Assembly (NCBI RefSeq): GCF_018603885.1
Contig: NZ_JAHGAW010000013.1
Span: forward strand, 62,001-126,000
Length of the DNA stretch: 64,000 nucleotides
Origin: Sphingobium nicotianae
GTDB taxonomy: Bacteria; Pseudomonadota; Alphaproteobacteria; Sphingomonadales; Sphingomonadaceae
Direction of reading: 5' to 3'
Below are positions 17,595 through 25,226 of the stretch, piece by piece. Made by a program: the position numbers and the translations under genes. Numbering within the stretch: the stretch's first letter is position 1; every line of letters begins with the position of its first letter. The notes under the pieces were generated by a model. The model was given only the letters and a program-made list of their open reading frames with translations, made no database searches and was not told the DNA's origin.

Positions 17595-17672
17595 GTCATC
17601 CCAGCGAAAGCTGGGATCTCGTTCGGGAGAGCGCTCGCGTCCGCATGAGACCCCAGCTTTCGCTGGGGTGAC
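17595..17672 (+). repeat. Paired inverted REP element (ATCCCAGCGAAAGCTGGGAT type)
   Basis: There are two hairpins facing each other: ATCCCAGC-GAAA-GCTGGGAT (17598-17617) and ACCCCAGC-TTTC-GCTGGGGT (17650-17669). They are flanked by GTC/CTC and GAG/GAC, so the second copy is the reverse complement of the first with small changes. It lies between rnpB and the M20 peptidase stop. A worn copy of the same family is at 55724-55809. Confidence 0.85.
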
Positions 17673-17678
17673 GATGAG

Positions 17679-19094
17679 TCAACGCGAGGCATAATCCTTC
17701 ACCAGTTCGGTCAGGAAATCGCGCCCGGTATAGACGCCCTTGACGATCGCCCGCTCGTTGAGGCCGTGCGTGCCGTTGCCGTCCGGATCGCCATAGGTGC
17801 CGGGCGGGCCGTAGGAGGGGATGCCGACCGCTTCGAGGAAGATGCCGTCGGTCGCGCCGGTCGACATGGTCGGCACCAGCGGCACACCGGGATAATATTT
17901 GGCGACCAGCTTCTCGGCCGGGCCGAGCATGGCGGGCGTGAGCGGCGGCGACTTGGCGAGCGGGCCGCGATCGTCGGTCTGCTTCACGGTCATGCGCGGG
18001 TCGGCGATCACCTTTTCCAGCTCCAGGCGCACCTCATCGGACGAGACGCCGGGGAAGATGCGGCAATTGATGTTGGCCCCGGCGCGCTGCGGCAGCGCAT
18101 TGTTGGCATGGCCGCCGTCGAGCAAGGTGGCGACGCAGGTGGTACGCAGCATCGAGTGATAGCTCTTGTCGCCGTTGAGGGTCGCTTCGGCCGCCTTGTC
18201 CTGCGGATTGGCGACGATCGCCGTCATCGCCTTGCCGATCTCGTCATTGCGGGTCGGCCCGAGCCTGGAGAAGAAGGCGCGCGTGGTGTCGTTCAACATC
18301 AGCGGGAATTCATGGTCGCGGATCTTCGCCAGCGCGTCGGAGAGCTCGTAGATCGCATTGTCGCGCACCGGCGCGGAGCTGTGGCCGCCGGGATTGGTCG
18401 CCTCGATCCGGTAATTGACCGCCGCCTTCTCGCCGACATGCATCGACATCTGGACGACCTTGCCATGGCCGTCGGTACGGCCGCCGCCACCCTCGTTGAG
18501 CGCGAATTCGGCGTCGATCAGGTCGCGCTTGTTCTGGGCCAGCCAGTTCGCGCCGTTGAACGCCGTGCTGGTCTCCTCGCCACAGGTCAGGGCGAGCTTG
18601 AGCGTGCGCTTGAGCCTGGTGCCCTCCTTCTTGAAGCGGATCATCATGTCGATCCAGATCGCGTCCAGCGCCTTCATGTCGGACGTCCCGCGGCCGTAGA
18701 AATAGCCGTTTTCCTCGATCAGCGTGTAGGGATCGCGGGTCCAGTCCTCGCGCTTGGCGACGACGACGTCGAGATGGCCGAGCAGCAGGATGGGCTTCAA
18801 GGTTTTGGAGGTGCCGGGCAGGACGGCCACCAGCCCGCCTTCCTTCGGCGCTTCCGGCACGGCGAAGCGGGTGATCGCGGCATCGTCGTAGCCCGCCGCG
18901 CGCAGATGCGCCTCGATCTTGTCGGCGAGGGCGGTGCAGCTCCCCGTCGTGATGCTGGTGTCGGTCTCAACCAGCTCCTTGTAGAGCGCGCGGAAGGCGG
19001 TCTGGTCGGGACGGAGCGGGCCGTCTGCCGCATATCCCGCGCCCGCCAGCAGCGTCAGCGCCGCGCCTGCCAGCAGGCTGTTTCTCCAGTTCAT
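17679..19094 (-). CDS. Secreted M20-family metallopeptidase
   Basis: This is a 471-aa zinc peptidase with a signal peptide (MNWRNSLLAGAALTLLAGAGYAAD). Metal-site motifs are LLLGHLDVVV (His, Asp), GRGTSDMKALD (bridging Asp) and TCGEETST (Glu pair), with HSSAP in the dimerisation domain and a late GTHGLNE His. M20/M25/M40 enzymes release residues or acyl groups from peptides or acyl-amino acids; the substrate is unknown. The ATG at 19094 is chosen for its AAGGGGGTGG ribosome site; the frame runs upstream to 19130. It is a single gene. Confidence 0.92.
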   Translation of the reverse strand: MNWRNSLLAGAALTLLAGAGYAADGPLRPDQTAFRALYKELVETDTSITTGSCTALADKIEAHLRAAGYDDAAITRFAVPEAPKEGGLVAVLPGTSKTLKPILLLGHLDVVVAKREDWTRDPYTLIEENGYFYGRGTSDMKALDAIWIDMMIRFKKEGTRLKRTLKLALTCGEETSTAFNGANWLAQNKRDLIDAEFALNEGGGGRTDGHGKVVQMSMHVGEKAAVNYRIEATNPGGHSSAPVRDNAIYELSDALAKIRDHEFPLMLNDTTRAFFSRLGPTRNDEIGKAMTAIVANPQDKAAEATLNGDKSYHSMLRTTCVATLLDGGHANNALPQRAGANINCRIFPGVSSDEVRLELEKVIADPRMTVKQTDDRGPLAKSPPLTPAMLGPAEKLVAKYYPGVPLVPTMSTGATDGIFLEAVGIPSYGPPGTYGDPDGNGTHGLNERAIVKGVYTGRDFLTELVKDYASR

Positions 19095-19191
19095 GCACCA
19101 CCCCCTTGCCCCATTGCCGATCACGCCCATTAAAGGCCGATTTCGGGGCCAGGGCTAGGGGGTGAATGTCGTACCGCGTGCGGCCGCCGCG

Positions 19192-19788
19192 TCAGGCGAT
19201 GAACCGCACGGCCATCGCTCGTGCCGGGCGCCGGCGCATCGCCGCGCCGGTCAGGCCGAGGCCCGTCAGCATAAGCCCCCACGTTGCCGGCTCCGGCACG
19301 GCGGGCATGTTCAGGGTGCCGGTCAGGTCGAGGTGATTGAGCGGGCGCGCCGGCCGACGGTCGAGCAGGCCGACGCCCGCAATGCTGCCGCTGGCGCCCA
19401 GGAACCGCCCGGTGCCACCCGTCACCGTATAGGTCACGAAGCTGTTGAAGACGCCCGGGGTCGCGGTCGGCGTCATCGATCCTGCGGTGGTGCCGAACAG
19501 GTCGTTGCCCGGATCGAATGCGAAGCTGAAGATGCCGGTATAGGGCTGACCCGGTGCGATGCAGTGGCTCTGCGATGGCCCGAAATCGCCCATGTTCGAC
19601 GTTCCGTGGGCGGTCGAGTTGTTGGGGTTGAAGTCGACGAAGACCTGGCCCGCGGCGCAGGCGGGGTTGGGCAGCGGCGTCGGCGTGTCGTTCGAGAACT
19701 GGCCGGTGAAGGTGAACACGGCGGCATGGGCCGCCATCGGAATGGCCGTCGCCAGAAGAGCGGCGGAATAGAGGATCCTGTGCAGCAT
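19192..19788 (-). CDS. Secreted PEPxxWA-CTERM anchored protein
   Basis: This is a 198-aa protein with a signal peptide (MLHRILYSAALLATAIPMAAHA) and the C-terminal sorting tail VPEPATWGLMLTGLGLTGAAMRRR, i.e. PEPxxWA, a hydrophobic helix, then arginines. The tail is recognised by an exosortase (none in this window), which sorts such proteins to the outer surface together with exopolysaccharide. The middle is a beta-rich domain (VFTFTGQFSNDTPTPLPNP...) without catalytic motifs. GGGAGA precedes the ATG at 19788. It is divergent from the regulator at 19904, with a possible shared operator between them. Confidence 0.88.
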   Translation of the reverse strand: MLHRILYSAALLATAIPMAAHAAVFTFTGQFSNDTPTPLPNPACAAGQVFVDFNPNNSTAHGTSNMGDFGPSQSHCIAPGQPYTGIFSFAFDPGNDLFGTTAGSMTPTATPGVFNSFVTYTVTGGTGRFLGASGSIAGVGLLDRRPARPLNHLDLTGTLNMPAVPEPATWGLMLTGLGLTGAAMRRRPARAMAVRFIA

Positions 19789-19854
19789 GATTGTCTCCCA
19801 CTTGAGCCGTCGTGGCGACGGCGCCGCATGGGGGCGCTTGCCGTGACAAAAGCC

Positions 19855-19886
19855 AATGATCGGCATATGATGATTTCCTGATCATT
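19855..19886. promoter_or_regulatory. Inverted repeat in a divergent intergenic region, possible operator
   Basis: AATGATC (19855-19861) and GATCATT (19880-19886) form a perfect 7-bp inverted repeat with an 18-bp spacer. It sits in an AT-rich patch between the PEP-CTERM gene and the CadC-like regulator, just upstream of both. Position and symmetry fit a site for a dimeric or tandem winged-helix protein. There is no direct evidence of binding. Confidence 0.35.
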
Positions 19887-19903
19887 TTCTCCGCGCATGG
19901 GGA

Positions 19904-21490
19904 GTGCGTCGTCTGAACCGGCTCAACGAACCGTTCCCGGGCGCCGGCTCGCCGGTCGAGCGACCGGCGTTCAATCTGGGGGGCGTCCGGATTCTGCCGG
20001 CAGCGCGCACACTTGAAGGCCCGGCGGCGACGCTGGCGGTCGAGCCGCGAATCATGCAGGTGCTGCTCGTTCTGGTCGATGCCGGCGGCGGCGTCGTGAC
20101 CCGCGCGACCCTGTTCGAGCGGTGCTGGAACGGTGTCGTGGTCGGCGATGATGCTCTCAACCGCGCCATCTTCGAATTGCGCCGCGCCTTGCAGGCGGTC
20201 GGCAGCGAGATCTCCGTCGAAACCATCCCGAAGACCGGCTACCGCCTGGATGGGCTGCCCGCCTCCGGAGGAGCGGATGTCGTGGCGCCCGCGCCCGAGA
20301 CGCCCGATCCCTCCGGCCCTGCCGTTTCACGTCGCAAGCTTCTGGGTGGCGCGATCGCTGCCGGCGTGGCCGTGGCGGGTGGCGGCGGCATCTATGCGTG
20401 GCGGCATCAGTCTGCCGGTGAGCGGCAGGCCGCCGCGCTGGTCGAGCGCGGCGACATCGTGCGGCGCAACGACATGCCGGATGCCGACGAACAGGGTATC
20501 GGTTTCTATCGCGAGGCGCTGAAGTTGACGCCGGATGACGCGGCGATCTGGGGCAAGCTCGCTTTGTCCTGGGCCGCGGTTGCCGAATATGCGGCGCCCG
20601 ATGCCACCGCCCAAGCCGTGTCGTCGACGCAGCTCGCGGCCCGGCGCGCGCTTGATCTGCAACCCGGGCAGCCTGATGCGCGGGTCGCGCTGGAAATGCT
20701 GACGCCGGATTTCGGGCTCTGGCATTCGGCCGAGCAGACGCTGCGCGGCATCCTCGCCGCCGCGCCCGACAATGTCGCGGCGCAGGCCCGGCTCGCGCTC
20801 ATCCTGATGGAAGTCGGGCGGGTCGAGGCCGGCACGGCGATCATCGATCGCCTTGTCGAGCGCGAGCCGCTCTCGCCGAGCTTCCAGTATCGGCATGTCT
20901 ATCAGCTCTGGGCGCGGGGCCGTCTCAAGGAAGCCGACCAGACCGCCGACCGGGCATTGCAGCTCTGGCCGCGCCACCCGTCAGTGTGGCTGGCGCGTTA
21001 CTGGACCTTCGGTCTCACCGGGCGCGCGCCGATGGCGCGCAGGATGGTGGAAGACCGCTCCCGCCGGCCCGATTTTCCGGACGAGATGGTCGACCTCCTT
21101 CGACGCAACAGCGCCGCGCTGGAGACCCGGTCGCGCGCCGACATCGCGGCCGCCGTCGCCGCCAATCTCGCAGCAACCAACCTCGGTCAGTTTGGCGCGG
21201 TCAGCGCGATCCTGACCTTGCCGCTGCTCGGTGCCGAGGCGGTCGCCTATGATGTCGGCAGGGGCTATCTGCTGCGGGAGGGGAGTCTGGTCGGATCGCT
21301 CGGCCGGCCGGCGGACCAGCCCGCGATCAACGACCAGAACCGGCGCAAGACGATGATGCTCTGGATGCCATCGGCGGCGGCCCTGCGGGCCGATGCCCGG
21401 TTCCTGCCGCTGTGCCGCGCGATCGGCCTGGGAGATTATTGGCGGCAGGCGGGTCAAGGACCCGATTATCTGAAGCGAGCGGGAGGCTGA
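19904..21490 (+). CDS. CadC-like transcription regulator: winged helix, membrane segment, TPR region
   Basis: This 528-aa protein has an OmpR/PhoB-type winged helix at the N-terminus (LAVEPRIMQVLLVLVDAGGGVVTRATLFERCW ... DDALNRAIFELRRAL ... ETIPKTGYRL, about 40-115). A single hydrophobic segment (about 148-167) follows SRRKLLGG. The C-terminal part is helical and TPR-like (ALDLQPGQPDARVALEML, LAAAPDNVAAQARLALI). This is the plan of CadC/ToxR-type membrane regulators that sense outside the membrane. The start is a GTG; the ribosome site is poor. It is divergent from the PEP-CTERM gene, which it may control (inference). Confidence 0.85.
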   Translation: MRRLNRLNEPFPGAGSPVERPAFNLGGVRILPAARTLEGPAATLAVEPRIMQVLLVLVDAGGGVVTRATLFERCWNGVVVGDDALNRAIFELRRALQAVGSEISVETIPKTGYRLDGLPASGGADVVAPAPETPDPSGPAVSRRKLLGGAIAAGVAVAGGGGIYAWRHQSAGERQAAALVERGDIVRRNDMPDADEQGIGFYREALKLTPDDAAIWGKLALSWAAVAEYAAPDATAQAVSSTQLAARRALDLQPGQPDARVALEMLTPDFGLWHSAEQTLRGILAAAPDNVAAQARLALILMEVGRVEAGTAIIDRLVEREPLSPSFQYRHVYQLWARGRLKEADQTADRALQLWPRHPSVWLARYWTFGLTGRAPMARRMVEDRSRRPDFPDEMVDLLRRNSAALETRSRADIAAAVAANLAATNLGQFGAVSAILTLPLLGAEAVAYDVGRGYLLREGSLVGSLGRPADQPAINDQNRRKTMMLWMPSAAALRADARFLPLCRAIGLGDYWRQAGQGPDYLKRAGG

Positions 21491-21547
21491 GCTGCGCCTG
21501 CGCCGGGGACGGCCGGATCTGGGGTTCGTCCGGATCGGAAGGACTTA

Positions 21548-21571
21548 GTGCTCCCGCCTTCGCAGGAGCAC
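21548..21571 (+). repeat. Single REP-like hairpin (GTGCTCC...GGAGCAC)
   Basis: The perfect arms GTGCTCC (21548-21554) and GGAGCAC (21565-21571) enclose CGCCTTCGCA. It is related to the GCTCCTGC-GAAA-GCAGGAGC hairpin at 51664. It lies between the convergent regulator and amidase genes and could end both transcripts. Confidence 0.7.
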
Positions 21572-21599
21572 AGGCTGATTCGTTCTGATGCAGACGGCC

Positions 21600-22283
21600 C
21601 TAGTCGTCCCCGCGCGGGCGGGGCAGCAGCAAAGCCAGCAGGATGGCGCGGCATTCGCCGTCGATCACGCCGTCGAGCAGCTCGGGCCGGAAGCGACGCT
21701 GGAAGGCGATGACGGCCTTCTGCGGGTCGCTGATGTCATAGCCGAAGCGCTCAAGTGCGAGCATGAAGCCGCTGTCGCTCCAGTGCGGATCCATGAGGTT
21801 CCTGGTCGGGCGCGGCAAAGCGAGGCGCAGGCGCGCGAGCTTGTGCCAGGGAAAGAGCTCGCCGGGATCGTCCTTGCGCCCCGGGGCGATGTCGCTGTGG
21901 CCCACGACATTGCCGCGCGTGATCCTGTGGCGCTGCATGATCTCGTGGACGAGCGGGATCAGCGCATCGATCTGCGCGTCCGGAAAGGGCCGATAACCCC
22001 ATTCATGACCGGGATTGACGATCTCGATGCCGATGCTGGCCGAGTTCACATTGGTAATGCCGCGCCAGTAGGACCGGCCGGCATGCCAGGCGCGCTTGCT
22101 CTCGTCGACCATGCGGACGATCTGCCCATCCTCGGTGACCACATAATGCGCCGAGACCTTGCTCTCCGGATTGGCGAGCCAGCTGATCGCGCTCGGCGCA
22201 TCGGGCATGCCGGTATAGTGCAGCACCAGGATGGAAATCGGCAGTGTGCGCTCATCGAAATTGGGCGACGGCGTCTCGATCAT
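21600..22283 (-). CDS. N-acetylmuramoyl-L-alanine amidase (AmpD/AmiD, amidase_2 type)
   Basis: This 227-aa zinc amidase cuts the bond between N-acetylmuramic acid and the stem peptide during peptidoglycan recycling or turnover. Zinc ligands are visible: His in LVLHYTGM (near 23), a later His in VVGHSDIAPGRKDDPGE and the Asp following it. SAHYVV and AWHAGRS are the other conserved blocks. A small C-terminal peptidoglycan-binding-like domain follows (DPQKAVIAFQRRFRPELLDG). No signal peptide is seen, so it is probably cytosolic like AmpD. The ATG at 22283 is used although the frame is open far upstream. Confidence 0.93.
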   Translation of the reverse strand: MIETPSPNFDERTLPISILVLHYTGMPDAPSAISWLANPESKVSAHYVVTEDGQIVRMVDESKRAWHAGRSYWRGITNVNSASIGIEIVNPGHEWGYRPFPDAQIDALIPLVHEIMQRHRITRGNVVGHSDIAPGRKDDPGELFPWHKLARLRLALPRPTRNLMDPHWSDSGFMLALERFGYDISDPQKAVIAFQRRFRPELLDGVIDGECRAILLALLLPRPRGDD

Positions 22284-22390
22284 GCAGGACTTTGCCACTT
22301 TCTTCCGCGGGAGGCAGGGAACCTCGTCAGGCCGCGACCCTAGCCGATCGGTGCGCGCTGCGGAAGCGGGCTTGGACGCGCGGTGCGCTC

Positions 22391-23242
22391 TCAGCCAGCG
22401 AGGCGCCCGATGCCGCTCATCGGGCGCTCGGCGACATAGACGCAGGAGAGCTCGCGGCAGGTCGAAAAGGGATTGTTGCCCCCGGTCAGCATCTCGCCCG
22501 CGCCGAGCACGAGATAACTGCCCTGGCGGGCGTGGTGCGCGATATGATCGCAGGCGAGGCGGCGCTTGTCCTCGGGAAAATAGAAGAGGACGTTGCGACA
22601 CAGGATGAGGTCGTAGGTGCCGGAGAGCCGGCGTGGATCGAGCAGATTGTCCGTCTGGAAATGGACCATCTCGCGAATCTCGTCGGCGATCTGCCAATCC
22701 TCGCCCACCGGCGTGAACCAGCGCAGCAGCTCGTTGATCGGCAGGCCGCGCTGCATGTCGATCTGCGCGTAGCGGCCGCTTTTCGCCTTGCCGATCGCGA
22801 CCGGCGAGACGTCGGTCGCGTGGATGCTGACCCGCCAGCCATCCCACAACGCGCCCATGCGCTTGATCATCATCGCCAGCGAATAGGCTTCCTGCCCCGT
22901 CGAGCAGCCCGCGCACCAGATGCGCAGCAGCTTCTCGCGGCTATGCTCGTGAAGGGCCGGGAGCACTTTGCGCTCGATCGCCTGGAAGACGGCAATGTCG
23001 CGGAAGAAGCTGCTCTCATGATTGAGCATCGCGTCGATCGTTTCGAGCAGCAGCGTGCCGTCCGTGTCGCGATCGATCGCCGCGAGCAAGGCATCTAGCG
23101 ACGGGAAGTCGCGCTCGCGCATCAGTGGCCGCAGCGAGGTCTCGATGCGCCAGCGGCGGCTCTCCGACAAAGCCTGGCCGGTGTGGCGGCTCAACAAATC
23201 ACCGAGGCGCTGGATCGCGCGGTTGGGTGGGCTGATCATCAT
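22391..23242 (-). CDS. cheR: CheR-type chemotaxis protein methyltransferase
   Basis: This 283-aa SAM-dependent methyltransferase modifies glutamates of chemoreceptors. It has the N-terminal helical domain (SRHTGQALSESRRWRIETSLRPL) and the Rossmann domain with IWCAGCSTGQEAYS (SAM site), IHATDVSPVAI and DLILCRNVLFYF. The ATG at 23242 overlaps the cheB stop (ATGA); the open frame further upstream overlaps cheB and is disregarded. It is the last gene of the che operon. Confidence 0.94.
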   Translation of the reverse strand: MMISPPNRAIQRLGDLLSRHTGQALSESRRWRIETSLRPLMRERDFPSLDALLAAIDRDTDGTLLLETIDAMLNHESSFFRDIAVFQAIERKVLPALHEHSREKLLRIWCAGCSTGQEAYSLAMMIKRMGALWDGWRVSIHATDVSPVAIGKAKSGRYAQIDMQRGLPINELLRWFTPVGEDWQIADEIREMVHFQTDNLLDPRRLSGTYDLILCRNVLFYFPEDKRRLACDHIAHHARQGSYLVLGAGEMLTGGNNPFSTCRELSCVYVAERPMSGIGRLAG

Positions 23243-24327
23243 GCGACAGCTCTCCATTGACCGATGATGAGGTCTGCTATGGCCTGGGGTGGCAGGATGG
23301 CGCTGGCGAGGCCGGCCTTGGCGACGGAGCCGGGCATGCCCCACACGGCGCTGGTCTCATGGTCCTGCGCAATCAGCCATCCGCCTTCCTCGGCGATGGC
23401 CTGCGCGCCGGCGAGGCCGTCGCGTCCCATCCCCGAGAGGATGACGCCGCAGGCGCCCGCGCCATAGACGCGCGCAACGCCGGCGAACATCGGATCCACC
23501 GCCGGATAGCTGCCGTGGAGGCAGCGCTCGTTGGTGAGCCTGATCGAGACATGGCCGCGCGCATCCTTGGCGAGCGAGAGATGGGCCCGGCCCGGCGCCA
23601 CGTGGATCGTGCCGGGCCGCACCGCCATGCCGTCCTCGGCGATGACGACCGGCAGGCGCGTCGCGCGGCGAAGCTGCTCGGCGAACAGGGCCTGGAAATT
23701 GGCGGGGAGATGCTGGGTGATGAAGATCGGGAAGTTGGCATTCCCTTCCAATCCGGCGAGCAGGGTCATCATGGCGCTGATGCCGCCGGTCGAGCCGCCG
23801 ATCGCGACGGCGCGGACCATGTTGCCGGGCGGGCGCAGGCGCGCGGTCGCCTGGTCGACGCGCTCGGGCGTGCGGCTCCGCTCGGTGGGCGGGACGAGAT
23901 GGACCAGCCGATCGATCAGATGTTCGACGAACCGGTCGCTGAAATGCCCCGCGCTGGGCTTGGCCACCACGTCGCTGGCGCCGGCTGCCAGCGCGTGAAG
24001 CGCGAGCTCACTGCCTTCGCGGCAATTGCCGGAGAGCAGAACGACCTGGATCTTGCGCTCGTCGGCCATCAGCTTGGGCAGAACCTGCAGGCCATCGAGG
24101 CCCGGCATCTGCATGTCGAGAAGCACGAGGTCCACCGGGTGGGTGCGCACGAATTCGAGTGCCTGAGCGCCACTCGCGACGGCGCCGATGACGTGGAAGC
24201 GCGAGTCCTCGCCGAGCACCTTGGCCACGATCCGCCGCACGACGACCGAATCATCGACGATCAGCACGTCGATCGCGTGGCGCGCGGAGTCAGGGCTGAC
24301 CGGGCTCTCGGCGACGGCGGGTGACAT
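23239..24327 (-). CDS. cheB: CheB-type chemotaxis response regulator methylesterase
   Basis: This 362-aa protein demethylates or deamidates receptor glutamates when phosphorylated. It has an N-terminal receiver (VLIVDDSVVVRRI; phosphoacceptor Asp71 in LLDMQMPG) and a C-terminal methylesterase with the Ser-His-Asp triad (AIGGSTGGI, ITQHLPANF, GMGRDG). It is in an operon with cheA, cheW, cheY and cheR. A 24-bp gap follows cheY, with a ribosome site. Confidence 0.95.
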   Translation of the reverse strand: MSPAVAESPVSPDSARHAIDVLIVDDSVVVRRIVAKVLGEDSRFHVIGAVASGAQALEFVRTHPVDLVLLDMQMPGLDGLQVLPKLMADERKIQVVLLSGNCREGSELALHALAAGASDVVAKPSAGHFSDRFVEHLIDRLVHLVPPTERSRTPERVDQATARLRPPGNMVRAVAIGGSTGGISAMMTLLAGLEGNANFPIFITQHLPANFQALFAEQLRRATRLPVVIAEDGMAVRPGTIHVAPGRAHLSLAKDARGHVSIRLTNERCLHGSYPAVDPMFAGVARVYGAGACGVILSGMGRDGLAGAQAIAEEGGWLIAQDHETSAVWGMPGSVAKAGLASAILPPQAIADLIIGQWRAVA

Positions 24328-24351
24328 CGGACCTGGCTTTCGGAGGGGAAC

Positions 24352-24717
24352 TTAGAGGATGCCGACGATCTGCAGCTTGCTCTCCAGCGTGTCGCGATCG
24401 AACGGCTTCATCACATATTCGTCCGCGCCGGCATCGACTGCCGCGCGGATATGGTCGACGCCGTTCTCGGTGGTGCAGAAAATGACCTTGGGCGGCTGCG
24501 GCAGGTCGCGGCGCGAGAGTTCCTTGAGGAAATCGAGGCCGCTCATGACCGGCATGTTCCAGTCGAGCAGCACCACGTCCGGCAGCTTCGCATCGCACAT
24601 CTCGAGCGCCTCGCGGCCGTCCGCGGCCTCATCGACCTTGAGGTTGAGCGATTCGAGGATGTGTCGCGCGACCTTGCGGATCACTTTGGAATCATCGACG
24701 ACGAGACAGTTCAGCAT
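24352..24717 (-). CDS. CheY-like single-domain response regulator
   Basis: This 121-aa receiver domain has phosphoacceptor Asp52 (VVLLDWNMP), the acidic pair in LVVDDS, Thr in IFCTTENG and Lys in YVMKPF. It is the diffusible output of the CheA kinase next door. No flagellar genes are in the window, so its target may be a motor, pili or another process. The ATG at 24717 has AAGGG 10 nt before it. Confidence 0.94.
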   Translation of the reverse strand: MLNCLVVDDSKVIRKVARHILESLNLKVDEAADGREALEMCDAKLPDVVLLDWNMPVMSGLDFLKELSRRDLPQPPKVIFCTTENGVDHIRAAVDAGADEYVMKPFDRDTLESKLQIVGIL

Positions 24718-24785
24718 GGCGTGCAACCCTTGAGGCCCTCTTGTCGGTCGACTCTACAGAAAGGATGTAAGGTTTCCGTAAATGC

Positions 24786-25226
24786 TCAGGCGGCGAGCGC
24801 CGTTCCGGGCGCGGCGACGAAATCGGTCAGGCTCAGCAACAGATGGCTGCGGCCGTCATGCTCGACAAGGCCCGCGGCATAGGGTGCCCAGGCGGGATCG
24901 ATCCGGCCGCGAATCGGCTGGATGCCGTTGGGCGCCTGAGTGATGTCGCTGACCGAATCGACGATGAAGCCATAGCTGTGCGCGGCGATGTCCGCGATGA
25001 CGGCCAGCGTGATCAGCGACGCGTGGCCGCACGTGCCGAAGATGCGCGCCTCCATGTCGATCACGGTGAGCACCCGGCTGCGCAGCGCGGCGAGGCCGCG
25101 CACATGGTTTTGCACCAGCGGGATCGGCACGACGTCGCCAAGGCGCACGACCGCCTCGATCTCGGCGGTGCGGATCGCGATCGGCACGCCGGCGATCGAT
25201 GCGAACAGGAACAAGGTATCGGTCAT
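24786..25226 (-). CDS. cheW: CheW-type scaffold protein
   Basis: This 146-aa CheW-domain protein couples receptors to CheA. It shows the paired beta-barrel pattern (FASIAGVPIAIRTAEIEAVVRLGDVVPIPL, then VRGLAALRSRVLTVIDMEARIF and the final LLLSLTDF). Its ATG overlaps the CheA stop (ATGA), which supports equal expression. Sixty-eight bp follow before cheY. Confidence 0.92.
   Translation of the reverse strand: MTDTLFLFASIAGVPIAIRTAEIEAVVRLGDVVPIPLVQNHVRGLAALRSRVLTVIDMEARIFGTCGHASLITLAVIADIAAHSYGFIVDSVSDITQAPNGIQPIRGRIDPAWAPYAAGLVEHDGRSHLLLSLTDFVAAPGTALAA

Noticed and set aside
17046..17671. Plus-strand frames of 128 and 158 codons
   Set aside because: They are antisense to RNase P RNA and the REP element.
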